A DNA stretch of 64,000 nt from Nematostella vectensis (Eukaryota; Cnidaria; Anthozoa; Actiniaria; Edwardsiidae), in assembly GCF_932526225.1 (NCBI RefSeq), contig NC_064039.1, positions 12,108,139 through 12,172,138 of the forward strand, read 5' to 3'. A program made the translations under genes and the position numbers. Below the pieces are notes generated by a model, which saw only the letters and a program-made list of their open reading frames with translations, was not told where the DNA came from and ran no database searches. Position 1 is the first letter of the stretch. The number at the start of each line of letters is the position of its first letter. Below are positions 1-11,900 of this stretch, in pieces.

Positions 1-360
1 ACGCCTGCTTCACCGAGCAGTTATTTATGGTGTGCTATGACCAGGAAGTGACAAGAGCGCGCCACATTCCTGACCTGATAAGCATCACAAATATGTAGCG
101 GACGCACCACCAGAAACCACCTTGTACCACGTAATTTAGAATATATCTCATAGAACATTATTTACACAATGGCTTTAAATAAATAGAGAATACTACATGG
201 AAAGTGCGCGAGTACGAAAGTACGGTTTTTATTCACGAGTTGTACATTTTTTACAATTTATAATAAGCTTATTACTTTTAAGTAATAAAATGTTAAAACA
301 TTCTATTAGACTTGGCTGCAGTGGCTCCGATGTTTGTGCTGTTCGACGGTTCAGTTGCCC

Positions 361-830
361 GCGATGATTCTAGATACTAAAATAGATACTTATCAGAAAC
401 TAAAAAGATACTAAACAGAAACTAATAGCAAGGGGGGAAGTTGTTGATATAACAAAAAATATTCAAAATTACTTATTTTTTGCATAGAATTAGAGAGTAC
501 GGCTGGAAATAGGTCAACATATTTTACAGCGATTTTCCCGCTATTTAGCGGATATCACTAGCGTGAAATAATCAAAAGGCGGTCGATCGACCGCGTTGAT
601 CCTAGAACCTAAAATTTCTAACCTAAACAGAAACTAATTGCAAGGGGGGGTAGTTGTTAATAACAAAAAAAAAATCAAAATTACCAATTACCTATTTTCT
701 GCATAGAATAACAGAGTAGGGCTGGAAATACGTCAAAAAAATTTACAGCGATTGTTTGCCCTATTTAGCAGATTTAGGCTAAATTTTTATTTCAGCATCT
801 CTAACGTTAAATATTCAAAAGGCGTTCCTA
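361..830. repeat. Diverged tandem duplication, ~213 bp period
   Basis: The stretch beginning CAGAAACTAATAGCAAGGGG at 415 recurs as CAGAAACTAATTGCAAGGGG at 628. Similarity continues through GCATAGAAT, GGCTGGAAATA, TTACAGCGATT and CAAAAGGCG in the same order. The copies differ by small indels, so this is an old duplication. No coding content was seen. Confidence 0.7.
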
Positions 831-1410
831 CACATAGCTTAATACAACTGAATAAATAATATTTTGGATTTTGTTCGTATATATAGAATCTGTGTAGGAA
901 CATTTTTTTCTTTCTTTATTTTTCTTTCTTTATTATAATTTTTCTTTTTGTTTAAACAGATCAGAAACTGGTCCATAAAATTATGCCGATTATTATTACA
1001 AAGAATCACAAATGTACATATAATTCTTAAACTAATGCAAAACAATACTAGATTCCTTAAAACAAAACACAAACTCGGTCAACTCTCAATCCGAATTCCC
1101 TGGATAACTCGTTGTCCTCGCTTTTACCTCGTGAATCCTGATAACACATGTCAATCAAATAATAACAAATAATATCCGAGTTATCTACAAACGTCATAAC
1201 TTCTCGAGATAGCATTAATATCTGACCTAATTAACTGACCCTAAAAACACAATATATTCCTCCCCCCTTATGATTTTTCTCTCTCTACATGTTATCTACA
1301 AATTGCATGCTTAGTTGGACGTGTTCGAAGGTTATACCCCCCTTTTGCGTGGTGGTTCATTCTGTTGAATGTTATCATTGTCATTGACACTCGATGATTT
1401 CTCATTTGAC

Positions 1411-1815
1411 GGGGGGGGGGGGGGGGGGGTCTGCATGTCGGTAGTCAGTTAAAATTTTCATAATTAGTCGGTAGTCGGTAAGAATTATCGGTCTTTGTCG
1501 GTAGTCGGTGAATCTAAGGTTGTATTCGCTCTTTTACCAGATTCCTTGTATAAACAAGATTAAACATTATTTAAGATTGATTAGTAATTAATAACTTATT
1601 GGTAATAAATTTATTATGGATTAATAATTAACTGAAAAGTTTGATGCAACAGGAAATACAAAGGGCAGATTCTGAAATGACCGAATTTATATACCGGAAA
1701 TAATAAAATGTCGGTAGTCGGCAAATATCTATTTTTGTCGCTAGTCAACAGTTTTTTTTTTCATATTTTGTCGGTAGTCAGTTACTTTTTAAGCCGTTTT
1801 TCGCTAGTCGGTTAA
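1411..1815. repeat. Poly-G tract followed by GTCGGTAGTC repeat cluster
   Basis: Nineteen consecutive G at 1411-1429 are followed by about eight irregularly spaced copies of GTCGGTAGTC or close variants (near 1437, 1470, 1498, 1711, 1738, 1770 and 1803). This is probably the remnant of a repeat-bearing mobile element. No coding potential was seen. Confidence 0.55.
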
Positions 1816-2384
1816 CCCCACCCAGACCCTGATTTGAAGACTCTTGATCGTCACTTTCCTCGTCGCTCTCTTCAAGACGCATTTTTGTTTGTTTATTTAT
1901 TTAATATAACATACCTATCATACTATTATGTATATTATTGTATATATACTTATGATAAGAGTGGTTGTCAAAAACCCGTGAAATACTATTTAGTTTATTT
2001 AGTACTAATACACGGTAAAGCCTTTGATTTCTGGCTTGACTATTACATTTTAACAACTAAATTTTGTTTTGTTTTGAAAATCACTCTACTAGTGTGCGGT
2101 AGATAGTATTTTGTATTAAATATATTTATTATTTTTAGTCCTGATGCTTTTTATCGTGTGGCCCTACCACCCTCACAACACATGGCTATATCCCCTTTGG
2201 ACCCCTGAAGTCTTGTTTTTTTTTCTATCTTCGTATATATGTATTCCTTACCTATTTAAGCTTGTTAGCTGTGCTGTGCATTATATTATGAATTTTCAAG
2301 GTTGCATCAATAAAGGTGAAGTAAAGTGATGCCATATTAAAAAAAATTACCCAGATAACCCTGGGATCGAAATTGCATTGCTTT

Positions 2385-2390
2385 TTTATT
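2385..2390 (-). promoter_or_regulatory. Candidate poly(A) signal of the P450 gene
   Basis: TTTATT on the + strand reads AATAAA on the - strand, about 67 bases beyond the P450 stop codon at 2457. The position is right for a polyadenylation signal, but no transcript evidence is available. Confidence 0.45.
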
Positions 2391-2456
2391 TTCGCTGTGG
2401 TACCATTCTTCTGATAGACCTTGTAGACCTCCTACCTACCATAAGTTTACTTCCTT

Positions 2457-3983
2457 TTAAGTGGTATCAATCCCTTGATGTCTTTTGATGGCGCGGATTT
2501 TAAAGGGCAAGGGTCTGATCGTGATTCCAAACTCGGCATCGAGCATTTCGGGTAAAGCCTCACTTGCACGGAACTCGAACATGCGCAGAAGCCGAACCGT
2601 GAACAGGAAAAGTTCCATCCGGGCAAGTTGCTCTCCGGGACAAGAGCGCAGCCCCATGCCGTATGGAGTGAACCCCTCAGTGCTGGCCGTGCTGAAACCA
2701 CCACGCGAGTCAAGGAACCTTTCGGGACGGAACTCCATGGGGGCGTCCCAGACCTTGGGATCATGGCCCATGGCCCATAAGTTGACTATAACAGTAGTGC
2801 CCTTGGAAATATGGTACCCTGCGAGGACCATGTCTACCATGGCGAGATGAGGGACCGCTAGGGGCATAATTGAAATGATGCGCATCACCTCAGCAATGAA
2901 AGCCTCCAAGTATGGCAATCTTTTTCTATCCTCCCATGTTATTGGTTGATCCGGGCTTATGACTTTATCAATTTGTTTGAATGCACGCGCTTGAACATCC
3001 GGGTATTTCACGAAAAAGTAGATGTTCCAAAGCAGCAGCATCGTGGGCGTTTCACTTCCGGCCATTATTGTGTCGTTCATGGTCATCATCACGTGATCAT
3101 CCGTCAGTATCAACGTATCTGATTGGCTATCCGTTCTGCTAGTTTTCTGATTGGCCTCTTCGATCAGTGCATACGTCAGGTCTTTGCTTTTTGCCAGCAC
3201 CATGCCATCGCCTCGAAGCCTGTCTTGGTGCTCTTGAAACCTTTTGTTTAAAACATCGTCTCTCAGTTTTACCGCCGTTTGCACGCGCTTGACCAAACTG
3301 AAGGGAAAATATCTCAAGAGAGGGAATGCATCAATAAAGCTAGTCGCAGTTAAACCTTCAACAAATATTTTCAGCGAGTCCATAAGTTGCCAAAATTCTT
3401 CATTCTCCACTGTAAACCGCTCACCGAACGTAATTCTGCCGACGACATTCCCTGCAGCAAAAGTCATGTCGCGACGAGGATCGAAATCTTTGCAGCCATG
3501 ACTGACAAACAGATCACAAAGATAATCGACTTCCTTTGTGATGATCTCCTGTAAGTTCTCTCCTGTCTTCAGGGTTTCGAAATACTTCACTGTTTTCATG
3601 ATAGTTTTCTGCTGGCGTCGTAAGGTGGGAGTGTAATTCTGAAACCCGACGCCTTTACCGTCTCGCGAGAACTTACTACCGACAAAGTGATGCGGTCGGC
3701 CAGCAAATGCGTTTCCTCGCTTCATCAGCGCTTCCTTTGCAATTTCGTAGCTGTTCAATACTACCGCTAACTGTGAGCCCATGTTTAGTGTGTAGATGGG
3801 GCCGTAGATGTTTCCGAGTCGTGCAAGATCCAAGTGAGGTTTGCTGGATAGGAGATGAAGGTTTACTATCAGAGGTAATGGTAACGGACCCGGAGGAAGG
3901 TTTCTTTTGGTCCTTAGAGCAATCCAAATGATGAAATAGGCAACGTAGCACGCCAAACATGCAAATACAATTCCCACGACCAT
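2457..3983 (-). CDS. Cytochrome P450, clan 2 (CYP17/CYP1/CYP2-like), single exon
   Basis: Microsomal haem-thiolate monooxygenase of about 508 residues, likely using NADPH-cytochrome P450 reductase to oxidise a small lipophilic substrate at the ER. The substrate cannot be told. The ATG at 3983 is chosen because the longer open frame upstream (to 4145) begins at TTG and has no ATG, and because it places a membrane anchor (residues 1-25) before a basic stretch and the PPGP hinge. Visible landmarks are the I-helix AGSETP (~308), the K-helix ExxR as EVMR (~365), PERF (~420) and the haem loop YGMGLRSCPG with Cys ~448. The usual first Phe of the haem loop is Tyr. The PCGE-like tail and ELFLF helix after the Cys fit clan 2. 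The gene has no introns, unlike its neighbours. The family is certain; the subfamily and substrate are not. Confidence 0.95.
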   Translation of the reverse strand: MVVGIVFACLACYVAYFIIWIALRTKRNLPPGPLPLPLIVNLHLLSSKPHLDLARLGNIYGPIYTLNMGSQLAVVLNSYEIAKEALMKRGNAFAGRPHHFVGSKFSRDGKGVGFQNYTPTLRRQQKTIMKTVKYFETLKTGENLQEIITKEVDYLCDLFVSHGCKDFDPRRDMTFAAGNVVGRITFGERFTVENEEFWQLMDSLKIFVEGLTATSFIDAFPLLRYFPFSLVKRVQTAVKLRDDVLNKRFQEHQDRLRGDGMVLAKSKDLTYALIEEANQKTSRTDSQSDTLILTDDHVMMTMNDTIMAGSETPTMLLLWNIYFFVKYPDVQARAFKQIDKVISPDQPITWEDRKRLPYLEAFIAEVMRIISIMPLAVPHLAMVDMVLAGYHISKGTTVIVNLWAMGHDPKVWDAPMEFRPERFLDSRGGFSTASTEGFTPYGMGLRSCPGEQLARMELFLFTVRLLRMFEFRASEALPEMLDAEFGITIRPLPFKIRAIKRHQGIDTT

Positions 3984-4092
3984 TGCTGCTAGCTGGATTG
4001 AAATCAAACTCCTGTTGCCAACGCTCCTGTCTGGAGCCAAAAGTGTCACTCCTTTCCAAAGGAATGCGAAGCGTGATTTGAGTAAAAATAAT

Positions 4093-4214
4093 TTCTTCGT
4101 ACTTAAAACAAATTGCTTACCAAACGTTGCACACAGACACAACAATAGTCTTGCTTCGTACTAAAAAAAACAAATTGCTAACAAAACGCTACGTTGCACA
4201 CAAACAATAACAAA
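4093..4214. repeat. Short tandem duplication upstream of the P450 start
   Basis: CTTCGTACT...CAAATTGCT...AAACG.TGCACACA..CAACAATA occurs twice about 59 bases apart (from 4095 and from 4154), with small indels. It lies 110-230 bases upstream of the P450 start on its strand, so in its likely 5' UTR or promoter. Confidence 0.6.
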
Positions 4215-4536
4215 CCTGTGCTGCTATTATGTTACAGGGATTAAAGTCCATATATTGTCACCAGGGTCGGAAGGCCTCACGCAATTGCAGAGTTTTACAC
4301 GCTATTCTCTTTTGATCGAGGAATAAACAGAAACAGCAAGAAGACAAGGCCCATATGAAGAAAACGTAGGCGTTTTGGGGGTCTGGTACCGAGAAATCTT
4401 GGATTCTTTACCAAAACTTTCTCGATTGACTAAAGATTCGAAAAGATGGTCACAGTCACTCTTTTTCGTTTCTGATTACAAGTCATAAAGTTTAAAAAGC
4501 ACCTGCGATACGGTAACCTTAAAAATTACAAGAATC

Positions 4537-4592
4537 ATGCAGTTTTTCCATATAAGGAATATATTAGTTTCCTTATATGGAAGTGACTGCAT
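4537..4592. repeat. Small inverted repeat (hairpin)
   Basis: ATGCAG..TTCCATATAAGGAA is followed after ~10 bases by TTCCTTATATGGAA..CTGCAT. The arms are about 23 bases with a few mismatches. It could be a tiny foldback element or a transcribed hairpin; no function can be read from it. Confidence 0.6.
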
Positions 4593-4641
4593 TTGACAAA
4601 AACGACAATTTTGGCTAAATTTTCTTGATATGGTAGCATGA

Positions 4642-4666
4642 GGGGGGGGGGGGGGGGGGGGGGGGG
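4642..4666. repeat. 25-bp poly-G tract
   Basis: Twenty-five consecutive G. It is one of more than a dozen long G or C homopolymers in the window, and its true length may be affected by sequencing. Confidence 0.8.
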
Positions 4667-5088
4667 CACGTGCCGCCAATGAAAAATTATAAGAAATTCC
4701 TAGTAGGGGCGTTTCTGTATCGAGTAACATACAGAACAAACGGAGTGAAAAACTTTTGAAAAACGTATTTGGGAAGAGGTCAAAACGGGTACGGTGAGAT
4801 ACGGGCCATCATCATCGTCACCATCTCCGATAATAATTATTATCATTGTCATTAACTGCGCTTGACACCAGGAACCCAATAAGATACATAAACTTTGAAA
4901 ATGTCCGGAGCTCAGAGCCAGGATTTGATCACAGTCACTGCAATATGATCAAAACTCGAGCGCCGATGCGCCGAGCGCCTGTGTTTCTTTTCTGCTGCTT
5001 TCAGGGCAAAGCAATGCCTGCGGAGCTCGAGGAGGCCAGTACAAGACCACTCGTCACGCAATCTGGTCAAAAAATTGTGATACAGATT

Positions 5089-5221
5089 AGGGGCGGATCT
5101 CAGCTTTTTGCTAAACGGGGGTTTGGCTCAGTGGGGGTGGGGGTATTTTTTTGTGAGATATGGCCTTCTGGCAGCCCAAGGGGGGGGGATTAACCCCCCT
5201 AAACCCTCCCCTAGATCTGCT
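5089..5221. mobile_element. Decayed MITE of the GGGGCGGATC type
   Basis: The left end AGGGGCGGATCT and the right end CCCTAGATCTGC form imperfect terminal inverted repeats around a G-rich core of about 130 bases. The same end motif recurs near 53230-53404 and in weaker form at 39066, 42270 and 57305, so it is a dispersed family. There is no transposase. Confidence 0.45.
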
Positions 5222-5915
5222 ACTGCAAATAGATAAAGTCTTTTGGGGCTGAATTTATTACCTGGGCTCTCTTTTTTTCTCACTTTCGTCCCAGCGCCAC
5301 AGAATTAAAAAAAAAAAAAAAAACGAATAATCCCGAATGAGAGCCCACTGGCGGGCTAGGCGGAGGGTTGGCGGAGGCTTTACCACGGGTAGACCGACAC
5401 TAGGGTATTTACCGAATCTAATTTAGCCGACAGTTAGGTGAAATGAGACATGGGATCACATGGAATCTGACTAGAACTAATGAACGGCCGTCAGCTTGAT
5501 TAGAAAACATTGAGTCGATTTAGCTGTTGGGCCTCCTGTGTACCTTTCATGTGTTTGCGCTGTCCTTTGTTTAGCGTACAGCAGGCTCATGTGTTTCTGT
5601 TTTCCACATGACAAGTGAGAGAGCACAACTTTACACAACACGAGACATACGTCGAGTTCACGGACCATTTGACAGCCGGATTACTGTCCGTAAAGATACA
5701 CCGAGCTAGGACTGACTGTTCGAAATGGTGGAAAGGATATCCAACCAAAGGAATTGACAGAAGATGTGTGTAAATCTTTAGAAGTGTGAGCCACGAACTT
5801 TAGCGCGCGTTTTGTCGATTATGAAACGGCTCACACATATAGCAAGACATTTCCTTCGTTTGAAGGCCGAATTGAAAGTGTCCGCTGTCGTGAGAGGTTT
5901 CCCTGCTCGCCTATA

Positions 5916-8900
5916 ATGCTGTTGGCCAGTATGGGAATCGTAAAGATCCGAGTTATTGGAGTTTTGCTTATGTTATCGCTCGGTTCGTCTGTCGTTCTTT
6001 GGTGGGTTACGCCGCCGGCTCATCACAGCTCACAAGGTTAGTTTAACGCTAACTTTTACTTGCATACGATTTCTTTCAAGTTTCAAATAGGATATTAACA
6101 TCCCTGCACTGCGTCTCTTAGCTTAATTGAATTTATTCGTTTTTGCGTTGAATTTCTCAGATTAACACATGTTGCCGTTTGAGAGCGATATTTTTAGGGG
6201 CTGAGGGGTGTTGAAAGGGACTTCCGTTTGAATTATATCGGGATTCAGTGCACAAGTATGCGGCGAAGTTTAGTTATGCCGTTTAACCCCGTTGATTCTC
6301 GTTCAGTGATCCTCTGCCGACATTATACAAAGCGAATAAGTATCCCGTCCTGATGTTAAGAACAATACACCTCCTTTATATTCCCAATTGGCGATAGTGC
6401 ACTAAATGTTGGAATGATTAATCGATGGCTCGCGCTACTATGGTTTTTGCGCGTGGGAGTTCCAGCTAAAAGACTTGGATTTCACCCAAGTTCTGGCATA
6501 ATCCAGGAAAGCCGCGTTTCTGCCTAGCCCAAGTTTAAAATCTGAAGTGTTTTTGCACACAATGTCCGTGATAAAATAAATATTTGTATCAAAAAATTGC
6601 TGAAGATATTTCGTTCTTTTTTATCGAACCTCAAAACAACCGTGAACAATAATTGTTCGTTGTTTTGTTTTTGATGTGCCCGAAAACTACACAGAAGCCA
6701 TATGATTTGCTGTTTGGCTTAGTTGTCAAGTTGTAGATTTTAATGGTTGTAGTAAATTGTTTGTCTTATGTCGTTATCACGTCATAGATGTACTACCAAA
6801 ATGCCTTATTCATTTGATAAGCAAACAATTCCTACTCATTTAATTGACTCTCTTTAGAGATGTTTTCCTAAGTATTTTAGAAAGTTTGAGTTCTGTTCGT
6901 GCGAAATTCATATGGGTGTTGATCAATTTGGCTAGTTTTCTTATCTGAGTTAATTAGTCCACCGCGTGTTTACATGATAGGGGAAATTTAGCGTAAAATC
7001 TCTGTGTGTTTGACAAGTTGTCTAGGGGCTTTGCAGTCCAGATGGCTATCTTTCCTAAGCCAAAGCCTCGCTTTCTACTTGACCAAGTTGACAGCTCCGC
7101 CTGTACAAACATTCAGAGCTCATATCTGCAGCTAGAGTTTGCAAACGACTTCTAATTAGTTGTTTTTAATTCCTAAATAATTAACATGCTATGCGAGTAA
7201 TGTTGTTAAATAATGGAAAATTTCATGGAGTCAGGTAATTGCAGAAGTCAACATATGCTAGACATAATATTGATCTGGTGCTACCATATAGGGTATGAAT
7301 GTGAACATCTTACTCATGCTAGAGAGAGATGGTTGTTCATGCATGGTATTCCACCTTGAAGGCATTTCAATTGAAAGTCATAATCATGTTATGAATGGTT
7401 TCACTTTAATCACTTACTGTAAGGCTCCATCAATGTTTTTTTTTATAGAATTAGACACAAAATCGTGCATGATGCCTCAACCCATCCATTTCAAGCCCAA
7501 AGTTCAAAATCCATATTTTTACTCTAAACGCATGATAAAGTCATCTTTTTACACCTCTATTGCAAAGTTTTGATAAGAGAAATTCAACAATGACAAGAAT
7601 TTAACCTGCCTTGCTTTGGTTTCTGATCAATAGGGTCACTTGACATCTGGAAAAATTTTGTTATAAAAGGCTATCAACCCTATGCCTTATCATTGACATT
7701 CTTTGGCTTGGTCTATGGACTGAAACCACAACGAGAATGAAGAAATTCAATTTTTTGTTGCTTACTAATTATCTCTCCCTCTTGCATGTCTGATTTTTCT
7801 TGGTTATTTGATTTTGCATTCTGATAACATTATTATAAACTTTAAAAATATATTGCTTGATTGCAATTATGACTAGAAGTTGATTTTAAAGATCCACTGA
7901 TATAAGATGGTTTGACAATATTTTTATGAAAATTGGAAAAACCTACTAACATCACAAACAGCTGTTTGTGTATACTCAGAAACAGACTTCATTAGTTAGT
8001 TTCCTATCCATTTTATGTCTTGCTATTAAGGTAGCATTAATTGTTTTCTGTGTGTAATCTGTGGCAAATCAGACCACACCTAGACTAAAATAGTCCATCT
8101 TTAATGAGTTTCACCCTTTGTGGTCACCATTTAATCTGGGTCAGTGGCCTATGGTGTGCATTACAGTTGTAGTATTATATGGTATTAGGGGATGGCACTT
8201 TTCATGCTACAGATATCAGTTATTTCAGCTTGAAAAGGAATCAATCATTAGTTACTCAGTTAGATGGATGTACAAAGGTTTGGTTTCACTAGTTTTGTGC
8301 AAAAAGAAAAGACATCACTGTGCATTGTTCTTGATAGCACAATCACCAAAGTAAAGCATTGTTTTTTCCGTAGCGTGGAAATAGCATTTGCTTAGAAATT
8401 TTAAGTGCCCCTGATTTGTTGCTCTGATGGATTCTACCTCATGACCATTTGATGCGGTTGCATGTTATATCAAGAGAGGTGTCTAGACAGACAGAGTTAT
8501 CATGTTTTGTAGTAGAAATATTATCAAATGTAAAATAACCTATTTGTTGTTTAAAAAAATCATACACAATTTTAATCCAAACAAGAAAAATATAATTGCC
8601 CCAATACTAATTTAAAAAGGGTCTAATGTGGCATACATGCAGGATATATCCTCCTTAAAGACAGTAAAGCCAGATTTGTTTGATAAACGCTCATTAAATA
8701 AACAGAAAACATCTCTAGTAACCACATGCCAGCCAAAACTTGGTGATGGACTTAGAGCTAGAACTAATGAGAAATGTCTCTAACATACTTTTGGAAGGAT
8801 CCTGGCTTCTTTCTATAATAGAAAAGGCCAAGCTACTGTGTTGCTCAGTTTTCTAATAAATGTGAACTTTAGAAGCACACTAGCATACACACATTGGCAC

Positions 8901-11900
8901 CAGTCGGGCCAAGACGGGACGCTAGCACAGTCTATTACCCGTGCAGTTCGGCAACCATGGACAGCTGTTTCGTCCTTATTAGGACTCGTCAGCATGGCAT
9001 AGCCGGTTTGCCTCAGTTAAACTTCATCGGCAAAAAAACTGCAGGGGGACTTCGACTCAAACGAAGTGCTTTAAACCACAGCTCAGATCCATGTGGGATC
9101 TAGAGCTATGCCATGCTGAGGAGTCCTAATAAGGACGAAACAGCTGTCCATGGTTGCCGAACTGCATGGGTAATAGACTTTGCTAGCGTCCCGTCTTGGC
9201 CCGACTGGTGCCAATGTGTGTGTGCTTTTAAAGTCCACATTTCAGTTTTCCCAATCTTTGTTTATAAATATGTAGCTTTGTAATAGATACTGTAGGTATG
9301 GTTACCAATACTGGCTTAAAGATATTTGATTCATTTATCTGCTTGATCAGTTCTGAGTGCCAATATATCTCTAGCCTCTCTAAGCTATCATGCTTGTTTA
9401 TTGCTTTAATTCAATTAATTTATCAATCTGCAAACCTCCAAAATGTAGTGTGCATGTCTAGCAGGTGTGATGTTTTAAGTGGGAGGGCACTGAGGATAAA
9501 AATTTGGTTTCCAGAAAATATCTCAGTAGTTTTTTTAGACAAGAAAGGATACCTACAGTATTACTGTAGTTACTTTAACCTCAATGTAGCATGAGTTTTG
9601 CTTTACCTTCAGATCAAGGGATCCCACAATTCCATGCGTTATCTTCTAATGATGGCAGCCAGTTATTGACTAGACTTAATGACATAAGAGGGGAAAATTC
9701 TCAACTAAGGCACCAACTAGATCTCGCAAACCAGCGACTCCAGGACTTGGATCATAGACTACAGATAATGAAGGATTTGAGAGGTATAGATGATAAGATT
9801 TGACATGCATTTTATGATAATACTTAGAAAAATAATAACAACACTGAAAAGAGATTCATGGTAGCCTTTTTTCGAAATTGCTTTTCTCGAAATTGCTTAG
9901 ACTGCATTGTTTGATATGACCAAAATATGATAATGGCATTGATGATAATACTGTTGTTCTTTTTAAAGTTCGTAGCAATAATTCATCAACTCTGCTCTAT
10001 CAGGATATTCTTGCTGTTCCTCAGTGTGAGGTGAGTTGTCCGTGCAGTGCTGTATCCTACTGTAGGATTAGGGGAGGGCAAGCTTTAAATCGGTAATTCC
10101 AGAAAATATCCGTACCCTTACAGTAGTAGGCTTTGTTCTTTCCCCCCCCCCCCCCCCCCCCCCCCATGCTTCCGGAATTCCAATTTCTTGGCAAGACCCC
10201 CTCCACTCTGGAAATCTTTGTTTGTTTTTTTTTTAAATATAAGAAAATATAATAAGTTATTTTATTAAAGTCACTATTTACATGCAAAATGCTTTTCATT
10301 TGTACTCAAAAGTAAAAAATAATTCAATATACGCTGTCACCAACATAAAGTTAATTTTAGGATTCCATCTCATACAAACCTGAACCTTGAATGCTGTTCC
10401 CTTCAGATCCTTATCTGACCATAAATCTGCTACCTTTCTAATGATTCCAACACAATTTATGTCATCTACAGTCAGAGAGTCCTCTAGTTTTTTAGGTAAC
10501 TCCCTTTCACGTTTTGCGGTGATCCTGTGGCTACTTGGGGTGTCCTTTCCTTGTCTTTTAGTAGGAGGGCCGCTCTCAAGGAGTTTCTTAGACTTTCTTT
10601 CACTCACTTTCTTGTCGTATTCCTTGTTCATTTCTGTTTTCGCACAGATAATTTTATTTTCCATACTGTCTACTGTCTCTCTGTTCCTTTAAATGAACCC
10701 AAGGTCTTCTAATTCCTGTAAAGCTTTCATGGCAGTAATGACCTTTGGGAGTGCCCGCAAAGTATGCCGGATCCACAAGCATGTCGTGAGTGATCCTCAA
10801 GATTTTGTTGCCATTGAATGAGCTTCAAACTAAAACTTATAGACTGTTTTGTTTTAACGATTTGAACTCGCCTGAAAGTAAGACTGTCAATGGCCGGTCA
10901 TGAGTTTTTGAGTTATTGTACAAACGGAGTCAAGCCAATCAGGATCTTGATTTTTTTAGTTAGCCAGCAAATTTTGCCTGGGCTTGGTTGATCTATAGAC
11001 CCCAAAATCCTAAAACCACTGCTACGCAAGGTATTGCTTCAGTTTTATGAGTAGTGGATATTTTGTTCCTAAACCAGCTTAGACATATGTTACGGGCCAG
11101 ACTCATGGAAATTTAAACAGCAATCTATGCAGTCTTCGCAGTTAAGCTTTTCTTTTTGAAAGACGTGCCATACATGCAAACGCTCCAACTGGAGATGACA
11201 ATATATAAAGGTATCCCGATCTAGATATAAAAATAGTCGCAGGTGTTGCTTCTCTTTCCAAAGATCCTGATGATGCGTGTTATGTTGTAGTACGGTTTAG
11301 TTGTTGAAGCTTTCATAAACAAATCAGATATATAAACTACAGCAGCACTCTAGATAGAAACAAGAGAGATTCCAAACCACTTTATCGTGCTTGTATGCTA
11401 ATCAGTAAGACTCGGTAAGATGGCAGTTGTTTTTTCTAATTATGTTTTTGGCCTTCTGAACTTGGCACCCCCCGTGCTTTCGGAAAAATTCTCAAATGCT
11501 GGTCGTCATTGGGGTACAAATATTTTCTGGAATTACCCAATGTTAAAATTACTATGCATTAAAAGGGAAAGGGTCTCACCTAACATGCCATACTCCCTTA
11601 TTTTTTCCCAATAACTGTATGTACATACGGCTTATTTCAGTGTAGAGCTTTGTTTTCAGGTCTTTTATTCTGACTTGTGTGACATTGTCGTTTTAGAAGA
11701 TACTGCAGTTTTCAATTGTATGGAAAAATTCATTTTGCATTTTGCATGTGCCAGTGCTGAAAAAACGCAAGACTAGTTCCAGTACCGCGCGGTTAAACCA
11801 GCCTTTTTGTTTTAAAATGGTGGGTTTTTACCGGCGAACCACCACATTTTGGCGAATGCTAAGAAATATAGCGCAAGGCTGAAGCTATAATTTTCTTTAT

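Larger units (their letters stand above)
1..2456. other. Intergenic AT-rich region with simple and diverged repeats
   Basis: No convincing coding exon was seen. ORFs here are under 110 codons, AT-rich and without recognisable motifs. The stretch holds a diverged ~213-bp direct duplication (about 361-830), a 19-G tract at 1411-1429, and scattered GTCGGTAGTC-type repeats (1436-1815). The last ~70 bases before 2457 are probably 3' UTR of the reverse-strand P450. Confidence 0.6.

Noticed and set aside
3984-4145. N-terminal extension of the P450 to 562 residues
   Set aside because: The extension starts at TTG, has no ATG, and the shorter start gives a normal 508-residue P450 with its membrane anchor at the N-terminus.
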